From Hyphomicrobiales bacterium (GTDB lineage Bacteria > Pseudomonadota > Alphaproteobacteria > Rhizobiales > Xanthobacteraceae), in assembly GCA_017305715.1 (NCBI GenBank), contig JAFKKG010000023.1, positions 62,001 through 126,000 on the forward strand: a DNA stretch of 64,000 nt. The letters run 5' to 3'. A model generated the notes under the pieces. That model was not told the DNA's origin and did not search any database. It was given only the letters and a program-made list of their open reading frames with translations. Numbering within the stretch: the stretch's first letter is position 1; the number at the start of each line of letters is the position of its first letter. Shown here one piece after another: positions 16,459 through 24,714 of this stretch. The translations under genes were made by a program, and so were the position numbers.

Positions 16459-16743
16459 TCAATTGCAGCGGTATGGACCGGAGGATGAAGGGATGTCGAG
16501 CAGCGCCATCAACTGATAATATATCTTCCGACCTTCGTCGCGGTGACCGGCGCCGATAGCGGCGGCGGCTCTCGTCTTGAGCATGTTCGCCCTTTCCCTC
16601 ACATCACGCTCGAGAGTTGGGTCAACGATACGTTTTTCGATCGCAGCAAGATCAATTCGGCTGCCGCAAGCGTTGGCCGCGAACAATCCCAGGCAACTCA
16701 ATATCGCAGCAGCAATGATGGTTGAGGCAGGGCGAATTCTCAT
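16459..16743 (-). CDS. Small secreted hypothetical protein
   Basis: 94 residues from ATG 16743. The N-terminus MRIRPASTIIAAAILSCLG then LFAANAC is a typical export signal; the Cys could be a lipobox residue (ANAC), though that is weak. The mature part is helical and charged (AAIEKRIVDPTLERDVRERAN), ending with YYQLMALLDIP. No known domain is visible. The gene is isolated next to repeat sequence. Confidence 0.55.
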   Translation of the reverse strand: MRIRPASTIIAAAILSCLGLFAANACGSRIDLAAIEKRIVDPTLERDVRERANMLKTRAAAAIGAGHRDEGRKIYYQLMALLDIPSSSGPYRCN

Positions 16744-16979
16744 GACGACTCCAAGGCTCCAGATCCTTCGGCTGCGCGGCTCCCTCGCTCAAACTTGCCC
16801 GGCGATTTTCGAGGGGGCTGGTTCGCGCAACAGCACGGTATACCGTCGATGATGCTGGTTCGGTGTGACCGGAATCACCGAGCGAACCTACGATGGGACA
16901 CTGGCCCTCTGCGTTCCCCGGCGAGAGGGAGCCCCAGGTCGGATTGAGACGACTGCGAGTTCTGTCGTCAGGCCGGCGA

Positions 16980-17738
16980 TTACCCGAGATAGCCGGAAGC
17001 ACCGTCCCACAGCAGTTTCAGCGCCGTCACGACCAGCAATGCGTAGCAGACCCGGTAGATCTGGCGCTGGTCCAGCCTGCCGTGAAGCCGCCAGCCGAGC
17101 CATACGCCGGCGGGAATGGCGAGCAGGCAGACGGCCATCACGATCCAGACATCGCCTGCCGGCTTCACCAGCAGCAGCCACGGCACCGCCTTGATCGCGT
17201 TGCCGACGGTGAAGAACAGGCTTGTCGTTCCGGCATAGACTTCCTTGCTGAGGCCGAGCGGCAGCAGGTACATCGCCAGCGGCGGTCCGCCGGAATGCGC
17301 GACCATGGTGGTTACGCCGGAAGCGAGACCGGCACCGATCGCCTTCGGCGACGAACGCGGACGAATTTGCACCTCCGAGCCGGCGGCAAGCCACAGGCCG
17401 ACAAAGATCAACGTGATCGTCGCCATCACCAGCGCTACCGCACGATGGTCCAGCACGCGGAACAGCACATAGCCCAGCCCGACACCGATCACGAGCCCCG
17501 GCAACAGCAACGCAAGGTCCGGCTTCGACCACGTCGACGGCTTCCAGTAGCGAAGTGCGAACAAATCCATTGCGATGAACAATGGCGCGAGAAGGCCGCC
17601 GGCCGTCACCGGATCCATCACGCATGACAGCAGCGGGATGCCGACGATCGAGAACCCGCCGCCGAACGCGCCCTTCATGAAGCAGATCAGGAACACGCCT
17701 GCGAAAGCGACCAGTACCGTGGTGACCGTCAATTCCAT
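16980..17738 (-). CDS. TauE/SafE family membrane transporter
   Basis: 252 residues from ATG 17738. GGAGG sits at the right distance before this ATG and itself overlaps a poorer upstream ATG at 17750. About eight membrane helices are present, with the family's repeated glycine-rich signature: GAFGGGFSIVGIPLLS near the start and TTMVAHSGGPPLAMYLLPLGLSK-type sequence in the second half (split around HSGGPP). Members export sulfite, sulfoacetate or related organosulfur anions, but most are uncharacterised. A second, distinct TauE gene is at 30636-31424. No sulfur-metabolism gene adjoins it. Confidence 0.88.
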   Translation of the reverse strand: MELTVTTVLVAFAGVFLICFMKGAFGGGFSIVGIPLLSCVMDPVTAGGLLAPLFIAMDLFALRYWKPSTWSKPDLALLLPGLVIGVGLGYVLFRVLDHRAVALVMATITLIFVGLWLAAGSEVQIRPRSSPKAIGAGLASGVTTMVAHSGGPPLAMYLLPLGLSKEVYAGTTSLFFTVGNAIKAVPWLLLVKPAGDVWIVMAVCLLAIPAGVWLGWRLHGRLDQRQIYRVCYALLVVTALKLLWDGASGYLG

Positions 17739-17993
17739 GTGTTCCTCCATGGCTCGCCCGGCGTGTGCGGGACGTCGACTGCCGCGTGCAATCGGGTTAA
17801 CGCAGCCAAAATGATCCGAGATATGTATCGGAGCAAGTAAAACATTGATCTCGGTGCAATTTAATGCCGGCCGTCAGCTTCGTGCGGGCAATGCGATGGA
17901 AGCTTTTGCGCGCGGCGCCATTGGTCCGCGCGGCACTGATCGGCGGCGGATCACAATGACGCGATTGATCCGGCGGGGTCACTTGCAATTTAA

Positions 17994-18007
17994 AGACCGA
18001 TTGGTCC
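17994..18007. promoter_or_regulatory. Candidate TetR operator upstream of the TetR gene
   Basis: AGACCGATTGGTCC (arms GACC / GGTC, four-base spacer) ends 11 bases before the TetR ATG at 18019. Its reverse complement, extended as TGGACCAATCGGTCTT, closely matches TGGACTGATCGGTCTT before the EamA transporter (18698-18713). This suggests autoregulation plus control of the transporter. Confidence 0.6.
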
Positions 18008-18018
18008 ACATATCAGGA

Positions 18019-18633
18019 ATGAGCCGCCAAACCCCAGCGCCGTTGCCTCGCGGCCGGCCCCGCAGTTTCGACGCGGAAGCCGCGGTCGAACGCGCGATGA
18101 ATGTATTCTGGTCGCGCGGCTACCACGCCACCGCGCTGCCCGACCTTCTTCGTGCGACGAAGCTCTCGCGTGGCAGCCTTTACGCCGCTTTCGGAGACAA
18201 GCACTCGCTGTTCTTGCGGGCGCTCGATCGCTACATTGCCGATGCCCTGACACGGATGGATCTCGAATTCGACCCCCGCAGAGAGCCGGTCGAAGGACTG
18301 CGGGCCTACCTTGCCGGCTATGTCGAGCGCAACAGCGGTGCCAATGGCCGGCGCGGATGCCTGCTGGTCGCCACCGCCATGGAACTGGCTGGCCGTGATG
18401 CCGACGTCGATCGTCGCATCGGAAGCTTTTTCAAAGCCATGGAGGCCAGGGTGGCCGGTGCACTTTCCCGGGCGAAGGCCGAGGGCAAGCTGGCCGATGG
18501 TGTCGAGCCTTCGAGCGCCGCCCGAATTCTCGTCTGTTTCGTCGAGGGCCTGCGGGTGGTCGGTAAAACGGCGCCGACGCGGATCATTTCGCAAGCCACC
18601 GTTGACGCTTTTCTCGATCGCTTCATCCGCTAA
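18019..18633 (+). CDS. TetR/AcrR family regulator
   Basis: 204 residues from ATG 18019; upstream in-frame starts back to 17845 would run through the operator. After the linker PRGRPRSFDAEAAVERAM comes the helix-turn-helix GYHATALPDLLRATKLSRGSL, then YAAFGDKHSLFLRALDRYI. The ligand domain has Cys in RRGCLLVATAMELA, seen in regulators of the NemR/ComR-like group, where a cysteine may sense electrophiles; that is inference. Matching GACC-N4-GGTC sites lie before this gene and before the EamA transporter gene that follows 95 bases downstream, so it probably represses both. Confidence 0.88.
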   Translation: MSRQTPAPLPRGRPRSFDAEAAVERAMNVFWSRGYHATALPDLLRATKLSRGSLYAAFGDKHSLFLRALDRYIADALTRMDLEFDPRREPVEGLRAYLAGYVERNSGANGRRGCLLVATAMELAGRDADVDRRIGSFFKAMEARVAGALSRAKAEGKLADGVEPSSAARILVCFVEGLRVVGKTAPTRIISQATVDAFLDRFIR

Positions 18634-18698
18634 ACGTCCAACAACGCTTGTCAGCCGAAGAACCGTTGGAAGCCTTCGCCATCGCCACGCCGATATTT

Positions 18699-18712
18699 GG
18701 ACTGATCGGTCT
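18699..18712. promoter_or_regulatory. Candidate TetR operator upstream of the EamA transporter
   Basis: GGACTGATCGGTCT matches the site at 17994-18007 read on the opposite strand (12 of 14 bases). It ends 16 bases before the transporter's ATG, just ahead of the ribosome site AAAGGAAAG, so bound repressor would block transcription or elongation. Confidence 0.55.
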
Positions 18713-18728
18713 TGAAAGGAAAGATGCC

Positions 18729-19589
18729 ATGTCTGCCATCCAGATCCTCTGCGCAGTGGCCGTTCCCTTGCTTTGGGGTTACCAGTTCGTGGCTATCAAG
18801 GTGGGCGTTACGGAGTTCCCGCCCCTGTTCTTCCTCGCGCTGCGCTTCCTGGCCATCGCGCTGCTGCTTGTTCCGTTCGTCAACAGGCCCTCACGTCCAC
18901 AGCTCGGCCCGATCGCCGCGATTTCGATTTTTCTTGGCGGGCTGAACTTCGGGCTCTTCTATGTTGGCCTCGGACTCGGCTCGGGAAGCCTGTCGGCCGT
19001 CGCCTATCAACTCGCCCCGCCCTTTACCGTCCTGTTGGCATGGCCGCTGCTCGCGGAGCGGCCGTCTCTCACCGCGTCCGCCGGAGTGGTGATCGCTTTC
19101 GCCGGCGTGATCGTGTTGGCCGCGGGGCCTGGCCTGTCGGCCAACGCGCTTCCGCTGCTGCTTGTGGTCGGCGCGGCCTTCGCATTCGCGGTGTCCAACG
19201 TCCTGACGAAACGCTACGGCCCTTTTGATCCCCTGATGTTGATGGGGTGGTCGTCGCTGTTCACGGTGCCTCAGGTCATGCTGATGTCGTTGCTCCTCGA
19301 GCAAGGGCAAGCGGCAAGCCTTGTCACGGCGGACGAACGTGGCTGGCTGGCACTCGCCTACACGATTTTCATCGGAGGAATTGTCGGGTTTGGCCTTTGG
19401 TTCTGGCTGATCGCGCGCTGCTCCATGGGCCGCGTCGCCCCCTTCGGTCTGCTGCTTCCGGTGTTCGCCTTGATTTCCAGCGTATTGTTCCTCGGCGACC
19501 GCATGACCCCGAAGCTGATCGTCGGCGGGCTGCTCGCGATCTCAGGCGTTGCCATTACACAGATAAGACCGAGCGCTCGACCAGTTTGA
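18729..19589 (+). CDS. EamA family (drug/metabolite) transporter
   Basis: 286 residues from ATG 18729, preceded by GAAAGGAAAG. Ten predicted membrane helices form two EamA repeats: the first starts at ILCAVAVPLLWGYQFVAIK, with the W-G-x-x-F-x-x-x-K pattern, and the second at LLLVVGAAFAFAVSNVLTKR. The C-terminal helix ends ISGVAITQIRPSA. Members export amino acids, metabolites or drugs. It lies downstream of a TetR gene and carries the same operator-like sequence, so its substrate or a related compound is probably that regulator's ligand. Confidence 0.9.
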   Translation: MSAIQILCAVAVPLLWGYQFVAIKVGVTEFPPLFFLALRFLAIALLLVPFVNRPSRPQLGPIAAISIFLGGLNFGLFYVGLGLGSGSLSAVAYQLAPPFTVLLAWPLLAERPSLTASAGVVIAFAGVIVLAAGPGLSANALPLLLVVGAAFAFAVSNVLTKRYGPFDPLMLMGWSSLFTVPQVMLMSLLLEQGQAASLVTADERGWLALAYTIFIGGIVGFGLWFWLIARCSMGRVAPFGLLLPVFALISSVLFLGDRMTPKLIVGGLLAISGVAITQIRPSARPV

Positions 19590-19662
19590 GGAGAGCTGCC
19601 CTGCGGCCGGCAGGAAGCACCGGGCGATTGATCTTGTGCCCGCGCCAAGGGAAAATAGGGAC

Positions 19663-20820
19663 ATGGAGACGCTCTGTCCGAACCGGAAAGATTCCAGCGT
19701 TGCCTATTTTTGGGCGATCTCGATCTATTTATGTTCGCGGGTGGTGGTCGCGCTCGGACTGGTATTCTCGCAAAAATATCTGCCCAGCGCGATCGAACGC
19801 TGGACGGCGGGACCGTCCTGGTACCACCAATTGCTGCAATGGGATTCGGAATGGTATTCCAAGATCGCAACGGAAGGATATCGATATAACGGCGATCCGA
19901 CCATTCAACAGAATATCGTGTTCTACCCGCTGTACCCGATGCTCGCGCGCGGCCTTGCCGCGATCGGCGGCTTCTCTCCCGCGGATGCATTGCTGCTGGT
20001 ATCGAACGTCGCGGGGCTGTTGGCCATCGTCGCTCTTTTCAAGCTGGTTCGGGAGGAATTCGGCGATCAACTCGCGCTTGCCACGATTGCGCTGCTGAGC
20101 TTCTTTCCGGCTTCGGTGTTGCTGTCGGCCGGGTATACGGAACCCCTGGAGCTGCTCCTGGTGGTTTCGTTTTTTCTTGTTTTGATCCGGAAACGCTTTT
20201 TGTCGGCGGCCCTGCTGGCAGGCTTGGCCGTTGCGGGCCGATCAACGGGCATTGTCTTGTTGCCCGTCCTTCTCTGGGAGATGTGGCTTGTTCGCGATCG
20301 GAAGTCGTTTCTTGCTGCCCTCCTGCCATGCGTCCTTCTCGCGACATCGGGTATCTGGCTGTTCATGATCTACCTGTGGAGCGCGTTCGGAGACCCGCTT
20401 GCATTTGCGGAAGGACAGGCGGCCTTCCATCAAGGGACGACCCTGACGACGAGGCTGATTGCGGCACTTAGACTCGAACCGTTCACCCGGATGATCCTGA
20501 ACGACTGGAATCCATGGGGGCAGGATAGCTGGTTTACACTGTTGTTCATTGTCCTGATTGGCGTGGGTTGGTTTCGCCTGCGCTCCTCCTGGACATTGTT
20601 TGCCATCGGTGTGCTGTTGTTGCCATACCTGACGCTCAGCGGCGGGCCGGCAGGCTTCGTCTCCATGAGCAGATTCAATCTTCTCTCATTTCCTCTCTTT
20701 GCGGTGCTGGCCGATCTAATGCTGCGAACCAGATGGCTGCTGGCAGGCGTGACGGGACTTTTCGGTGCGCTTCTGTTCATGAGCACCGCGCTGTTCGCGC
20801 GGCGAATTTGGATTGGATGA
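19663..20820 (+). CDS. PIG-V-like mannosyltransferase (integral membrane glycosyltransferase)
   Basis: 385 residues from ATG 19663 (METLCPNRK), with TAGGG just upstream; the longer GTG start at 19636 has no ribosome site. About ten hydrophobic helices. The N-terminal loop QWDSEWYSKIATEGYRY followed by NIVFYPLYPMLAR is the signature of PIG-V / GPI mannosyltransferase II-type enzymes (GT-C fold), where the Asp is catalytic. It would use a lipid-linked sugar donor in the periplasm. Bacteria make no GPI anchors; homologues are thought to act on glycolipids or polysaccharides. It stands alone, so the acceptor is unknown. Confidence 0.8.
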   Translation: METLCPNRKDSSVAYFWAISIYLCSRVVVALGLVFSQKYLPSAIERWTAGPSWYHQLLQWDSEWYSKIATEGYRYNGDPTIQQNIVFYPLYPMLARGLAAIGGFSPADALLLVSNVAGLLAIVALFKLVREEFGDQLALATIALLSFFPASVLLSAGYTEPLELLLVVSFFLVLIRKRFLSAALLAGLAVAGRSTGIVLLPVLLWEMWLVRDRKSFLAALLPCVLLATSGIWLFMIYLWSAFGDPLAFAEGQAAFHQGTTLTTRLIAALRLEPFTRMILNDWNPWGQDSWFTLLFIVLIGVGWFRLRSSWTLFAIGVLLLPYLTLSGGPAGFVSMSRFNLLSFPLFAVLADLMLRTRWLLAGVTGLFGALLFMSTALFARRIWIG

Positions 20821-20874
20821 TCGCTTCGGGCGCGCGCGCCAAACGGACAGGCCCGGCATCCAGCGCCGACCGGC

Positions 20875-21852
20875 CTATTCGACCTTGATGCCGGCGAACC
20901 TGATCACCCTCGCCCACTTCTCGGTGGCCTCCGAAAGGATCGCTCCGAATTCCGCGGCCGTGCCCCCGGCCACCGTGCCGCCCAGTTCGACGATCCGGGC
21001 TCTGACCTTGCTGTCGAGGAGGCCAAGGTTGAGCTCCTTGTTCAGCAGGTCGATGATCTCGGCCGGGGTGCCCCTTGGCGCGCCGATGCCCGCAAAGCCG
21101 CTGGCCTCATACCCCGGCACGAAGCCGGCCACCGTCGGAACGTCCGGCAACACGTCGAGACGGGCCGCGGTCGTGACCGCCAACGCGCGCAGCTTGCCGG
21201 CCTTGATGTGCTCGATCGATTCCGACAGCGGCGCGAAAATCACATGCAGATGGCCACCGACCAGATCGGTGGTCGCCGGCGCGCCGCCCCGATACGGGAC
21301 GTGAACCAGATCCACCCCGGCCATCATCTTGAACAGCTCGCAGGCGATGTTCTGCGGGGTGCCGGGACCGGCCGACCCGTAATTGACCTTGCCCGGATTG
21401 GCCTTGGCGTAGGCGATGAATTCGGGGATCGTCCTGGCGGGGACCGACGGATGCACCACGACGACGTAGGCCAGCCGCGCGGCGCAGACGACCGGCGCGA
21501 TGTCGCGGGCGAAGTCGAAATTGAGATTGCCGTAGAGCGCGGCATTTATCGCATGCGGGGTCACGATCTGCAGCAGCGTGTAGCCATCGGCGGGCGCCTT
21601 GGCGACCGCTTCGGTGCCGATGTTGCCGCTGGCGCCGGCGCGGTTCTCGACGATGAATTGCTGGCCGAGACGATCCGACAGCCATTGCGCCATCAGGCGC
21701 GCCTGGATGTCGGTAGCCCCGCCGGCGGCAAAACCGACGACGATGCGCACCGGCCGGGACGGATAGGCCTGCGCCCGCGCCAAGCGGGGCACGGCCGGCC
21801 ACGCCGCAGCGCCCCCGGCCAGACGCAAGAAGGTGCGGCGGGGAAAGTTCAT
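20875..21852 (-). CDS. Bug family periplasmic solute-binding protein
   Basis: 325 residues from ATG 21852 with GGGAGCATC upstream. The signal PRRTFLRLAGGAAAWPAVP ending LARAQA looks Tat-like. The mature part starts YPSRPVRIVVGFAAGGATD, the hallmark of Bug (tripartite tricarboxylate transporter TctC-like) receptors, followed by IVENRAGASGNIGTEAVAKA and NYGSAGPGTPQNIACELF. These bind carboxylates or other small acids. No TctA/TctB membrane genes are nearby, so it is an orphan receptor, as is common for this family. It is divergent from a LysR gene at 22204 that may regulate it. Confidence 0.93.
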   Translation of the reverse strand: MNFPRRTFLRLAGGAAAWPAVPRLARAQAYPSRPVRIVVGFAAGGATDIQARLMAQWLSDRLGQQFIVENRAGASGNIGTEAVAKAPADGYTLLQIVTPHAINAALYGNLNFDFARDIAPVVCAARLAYVVVVHPSVPARTIPEFIAYAKANPGKVNYGSAGPGTPQNIACELFKMMAGVDLVHVPYRGGAPATTDLVGGHLHVIFAPLSESIEHIKAGKLRALAVTTAARLDVLPDVPTVAGFVPGYEASGFAGIGAPRGTPAEIIDLLNKELNLGLLDSKVRARIVELGGTVAGGTAAEFGAILSEATEKWARVIRFAGIKVE

Positions 21853-22203
21853 GATGCTCCCTCCACGGCGCCACGTCGCGGATTTCAGAATCCATCTGGG
21901 CGCGCTGCGCGAACAGACTACACCCGTCCCGCAAGCAGGTGGAAGGGGCCAATGGCGGCAATTATAAAGCGAACCGGACCGCCCCGGGGCCTGCCTGCTG
22001 ATCGGACAGGAGCGCGTCCGGCGACGGCGGCAGGGACGAATTTGACCCCGCCGGCGCCCCCGCCAGCCTATTGTCGGCTCTTGAACGGTCGCCCGGCCAT
22101 CTGCCACGTAGCCGTGGAACTACGGGTAGCTTGTTCCAGCAAATCACCGCATTGCTCATGGCATGCTCTCGAAGCCCGCCCGGCAACCAGACATGAATTT
22201 CCA
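21853..22203. other. 351-base gap between divergent Bug and LysR genes
   Basis: No gene with a ribosome site is seen. The stretch should hold both promoters and, if the LysR protein acts locally, a T-N11-A-type site; I could not single one out with confidence. Confidence 0.4.
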
Positions 22204-23064
22204 ATGAAGCCTTCTTTCACCAACATTCCAATGGAAATTATCCGGACATTTGTTGCCGTTGCCGACACGGGCAGCATATCGAAGGCCGCCGACAAGATGG
22301 GTCTCAGCCAACCCGCCGTGTCTTCGCAAATGAAGCGGCTGCAAGTGCTGTTGGGAGGCCCGGTCTTGTTAAAGGGAGGCTCCGGAACGATCATTTCGGA
22401 GCTCGGCAAACTCGCGCTCGAAAAGGCGCGGCTTGTGATCGATATGCAGGACCAGATGCTCATGCTCGCGGGTGGCGGCTCGCAATACACGTCGCTGCGC
22501 CTGGGCATCAGCGCCTTGATGCTACCGACGTTCCTGGCGACCGGTTTCGAGCCGTCCAGGGAGCGCCTGTTTGTTTTCGCGGAGCATTCGCGCGAAATCC
22601 GCAAGGGACTTGTCGAGGGCTACATCGATATTGGTTGCATGTTTACATCGTCGGGCGACGAGACGGAGATAGCCGATCTCGTCGTGGAGCGACTGGCCGT
22701 GCCGATGGCGTGGGTCAGATCGAGGGACTTCACGCTCAGTCCGGGTGCGCCGATCCCCGTCATCTCGCTTCCGGAAGACGATTACATCATCCGGCCGTTG
22801 AAGAAGGCCGGGATTTCTTACCGGATCGCCTTGCACAGTGGCGACATGTACGCACGGCACGCAGCCATCCGAGCGGGATGTGGCATTGGCGCGGTACCCA
22901 GGGCCGTTGTTCCCTCCGATCTGGTGATTACGGAAGATTACTACCTGCCGAAGATGCACGCGATCGAAGCCTACATTTGCGTTCGCGCCGGGCTTGATCG
23001 GCAGAAGGTGAACAACGTCATGACGTACCTTCTCGCGACCCTCAAAACGTTCGGGACGGGCTGA
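22204..23064 (+). CDS. LysR family transcriptional regulator
   Basis: 286 residues from ATG 22204. The N-terminal winged helix-turn-helix is clear: IIRTFVAVADTGSISKAADK then MGLSQPAVSSQMKRLQ (about residues 12-46). The effector domain follows; AAIRAGCGIGAVPRAVVPSD is the usual segment near its C-terminus. The domain is slightly short but complete. It is divergent from the Bug binding-protein gene and upstream of a secreted amidohydrolase; either could be its target. Confidence 0.88.
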   Translation: MKPSFTNIPMEIIRTFVAVADTGSISKAADKMGLSQPAVSSQMKRLQVLLGGPVLLKGGSGTIISELGKLALEKARLVIDMQDQMLMLAGGGSQYTSLRLGISALMLPTFLATGFEPSRERLFVFAEHSREIRKGLVEGYIDIGCMFTSSGDETEIADLVVERLAVPMAWVRSRDFTLSPGAPIPVISLPEDDYIIRPLKKAGISYRIALHSGDMYARHAAIRAGCGIGAVPRAVVPSDLVITEDYYLPKMHAIEAYICVRAGLDRQKVNNVMTYLLATLKTFGTG

Positions 23065-23236
23065 TCTTGAATGGCGGTGTCTGCCTGGCTCCCGTTTCGA
23101 TAGAAGCCGCGCCCGCCTTGACTCGCAACAGCTCCTATTGGTGAAATACAAGCCGGCGGCGCGCCGCCGCGTACGGACAACAGAGCGGCATCAAGACGCC
23201 TCGGACGTTATCTTGGAAGTCACCTCGGAGGTTGCG

Positions 23237-24577
23237 TTGCGATCATATCTCCGCCACCGGCACCTCACCAACGTCGTTGCCTGCATCATCCTTGCGCTGG
23301 CGGCGCCTTGCGCTCTCGCGCAACAATCCCGCGAAACCCTGCTTCGAGATGTGCGGGTGCTGGACGTCGTTAATGGACAACTCGGTGCTCCCACCAATGT
23401 CCTCGTGAAGGCGGACGTCATTGCGGCGATCGGAACATCCGCGAAAGCGACCCAGGATACCAGGATTGTCGAGGGCAAGGGCCGTACGCTGATGCCGGGC
23501 CTGATCGACGTCCATGTTCACCTGACATTCGGCGCATTGCCGCTGACGGGCCTCTACGATCCCCACACGACGCCCGATCAGCTCGGCGCGGCTGCGGGCA
23601 AATCGGCCAGCGACATGCTGCTGCGCGGCTTCACCGCCGTGCGAGACATGGGCGGGCCGATCTTTCCGCTGAAGCGCGCGATCGACAGCGGCAAGGTGGC
23701 CGGCCCTCGCGTCTGGCCGTCGGGCGCCGTCATCTCGCAGACCTCGGGACATGGCGATTTCCGCACCCCGGACGAGCGCTCACGCCGCTTCTTCGGCAAG
23801 GCCGCCCGGGCAGAAGAGGAAGGGGCGACGTTCATCGCGGACGGCCGCGACGAGGTCTTGACCGCGACGCGTGAAAATCTTCGCAAGGGCGCGAGCCAGA
23901 TCAAGATCATGGGAGGCGGCGGCACGTCGTCGGCCTACGATCCGATCGATGTCACACAATACACGCTGGACGAAATGAAGGCGGCGGTCGATGCCGCCTC
24001 CGACTGGAACACCTATGTGGCCGTGCACGCCTATACGCCGCGGGCGATACGGCGCGCAATCGAGGCCGGCGTTCGATGCATCGAACATGGCCAACTGCTC
24101 GATGAAGCCACGATCAAGCTGATGGCGCAGAAAGGCGTCTGGCTGAGCGCGCAGAACCTCATCCCGGACACGCCAAGCATGACGGCGGAGCGGCGCGCCA
24201 AGCGCAAGGACATCCTCGACGGCACCGGCCGCGTTTGGCAATGGGCGAAGAAGCACGGCGTGAAGCTGGCCTGGGGAACGGACATCCTGTTCGAGCCGGA
24301 GCTCAATTCCGAGCAGAGCAAGCTCGTTTTGCCGCTCAAGCAATGGTTCACGCCGGCCGAGATACTCAAGCTCGTGACCTACAACAACGCCCAATTGCTG
24401 GCGCTGAGCGGGCCGCGTTCGCCCTATCAGGGCAGGCTCGGCGTGGTGGAGACGGGCGCGCTCGCCGATCTGTTGCTGGTCGAAGGCAACCCGCTCGCCG
24501 ACATCGACCTCATTACCGATCCGCAAAAGAACTTCGCCGTGATCATGAAGGGCGGGACGATCTACAAGGGCAATTGA
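23237..24577 (+). CDS. Secreted metal-dependent amidohydrolase
   Basis: 446 residues with a TTG start at 23237. GGAGG at 23227-23231 is five bases upstream, and the resulting N-terminus MRSYLRHRHLTNVVACIILA then LAAPCALA is an ideal signal peptide, so upstream starts are rejected. Amidohydrolase superfamily motifs: DVHVH (91-95) metal ligands, the metal-bridging Lys region QIKIMGGGG, AVHAYTP, CIEHG and the catalytic Asp in AWGTDI. The layout resembles Xaa-Pro/Xaa-Arg dipeptidase-like and imidazolonepropionase-like enzymes, which hydrolyse dipeptides or cyclic amides. Periplasmic location is inferred from the signal. Confidence 0.9.
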   Translation: MRSYLRHRHLTNVVACIILALAAPCALAQQSRETLLRDVRVLDVVNGQLGAPTNVLVKADVIAAIGTSAKATQDTRIVEGKGRTLMPGLIDVHVHLTFGALPLTGLYDPHTTPDQLGAAAGKSASDMLLRGFTAVRDMGGPIFPLKRAIDSGKVAGPRVWPSGAVISQTSGHGDFRTPDERSRRFFGKAARAEEEGATFIADGRDEVLTATRENLRKGASQIKIMGGGGTSSAYDPIDVTQYTLDEMKAAVDAASDWNTYVAVHAYTPRAIRRAIEAGVRCIEHGQLLDEATIKLMAQKGVWLSAQNLIPDTPSMTAERRAKRKDILDGTGRVWQWAKKHGVKLAWGTDILFEPELNSEQSKLVLPLKQWFTPAEILKLVTYNNAQLLALSGPRSPYQGRLGVVETGALADLLLVEGNPLADIDLITDPQKNFAVIMKGGTIYKGN

Positions 24578-24714
24578 TATTCTTGGCTCAATCCGGCGGG
24601 TTATGCGCGAAACGGCGGCGAGTTGCGCGCGGCGCATTTAACGGGATAATCGGGGCCGATCGAACCCTTGCCTAAAAAGACAATGGCCTGAAGGCCGGAC
24701 CAGGGAAACGCCCC

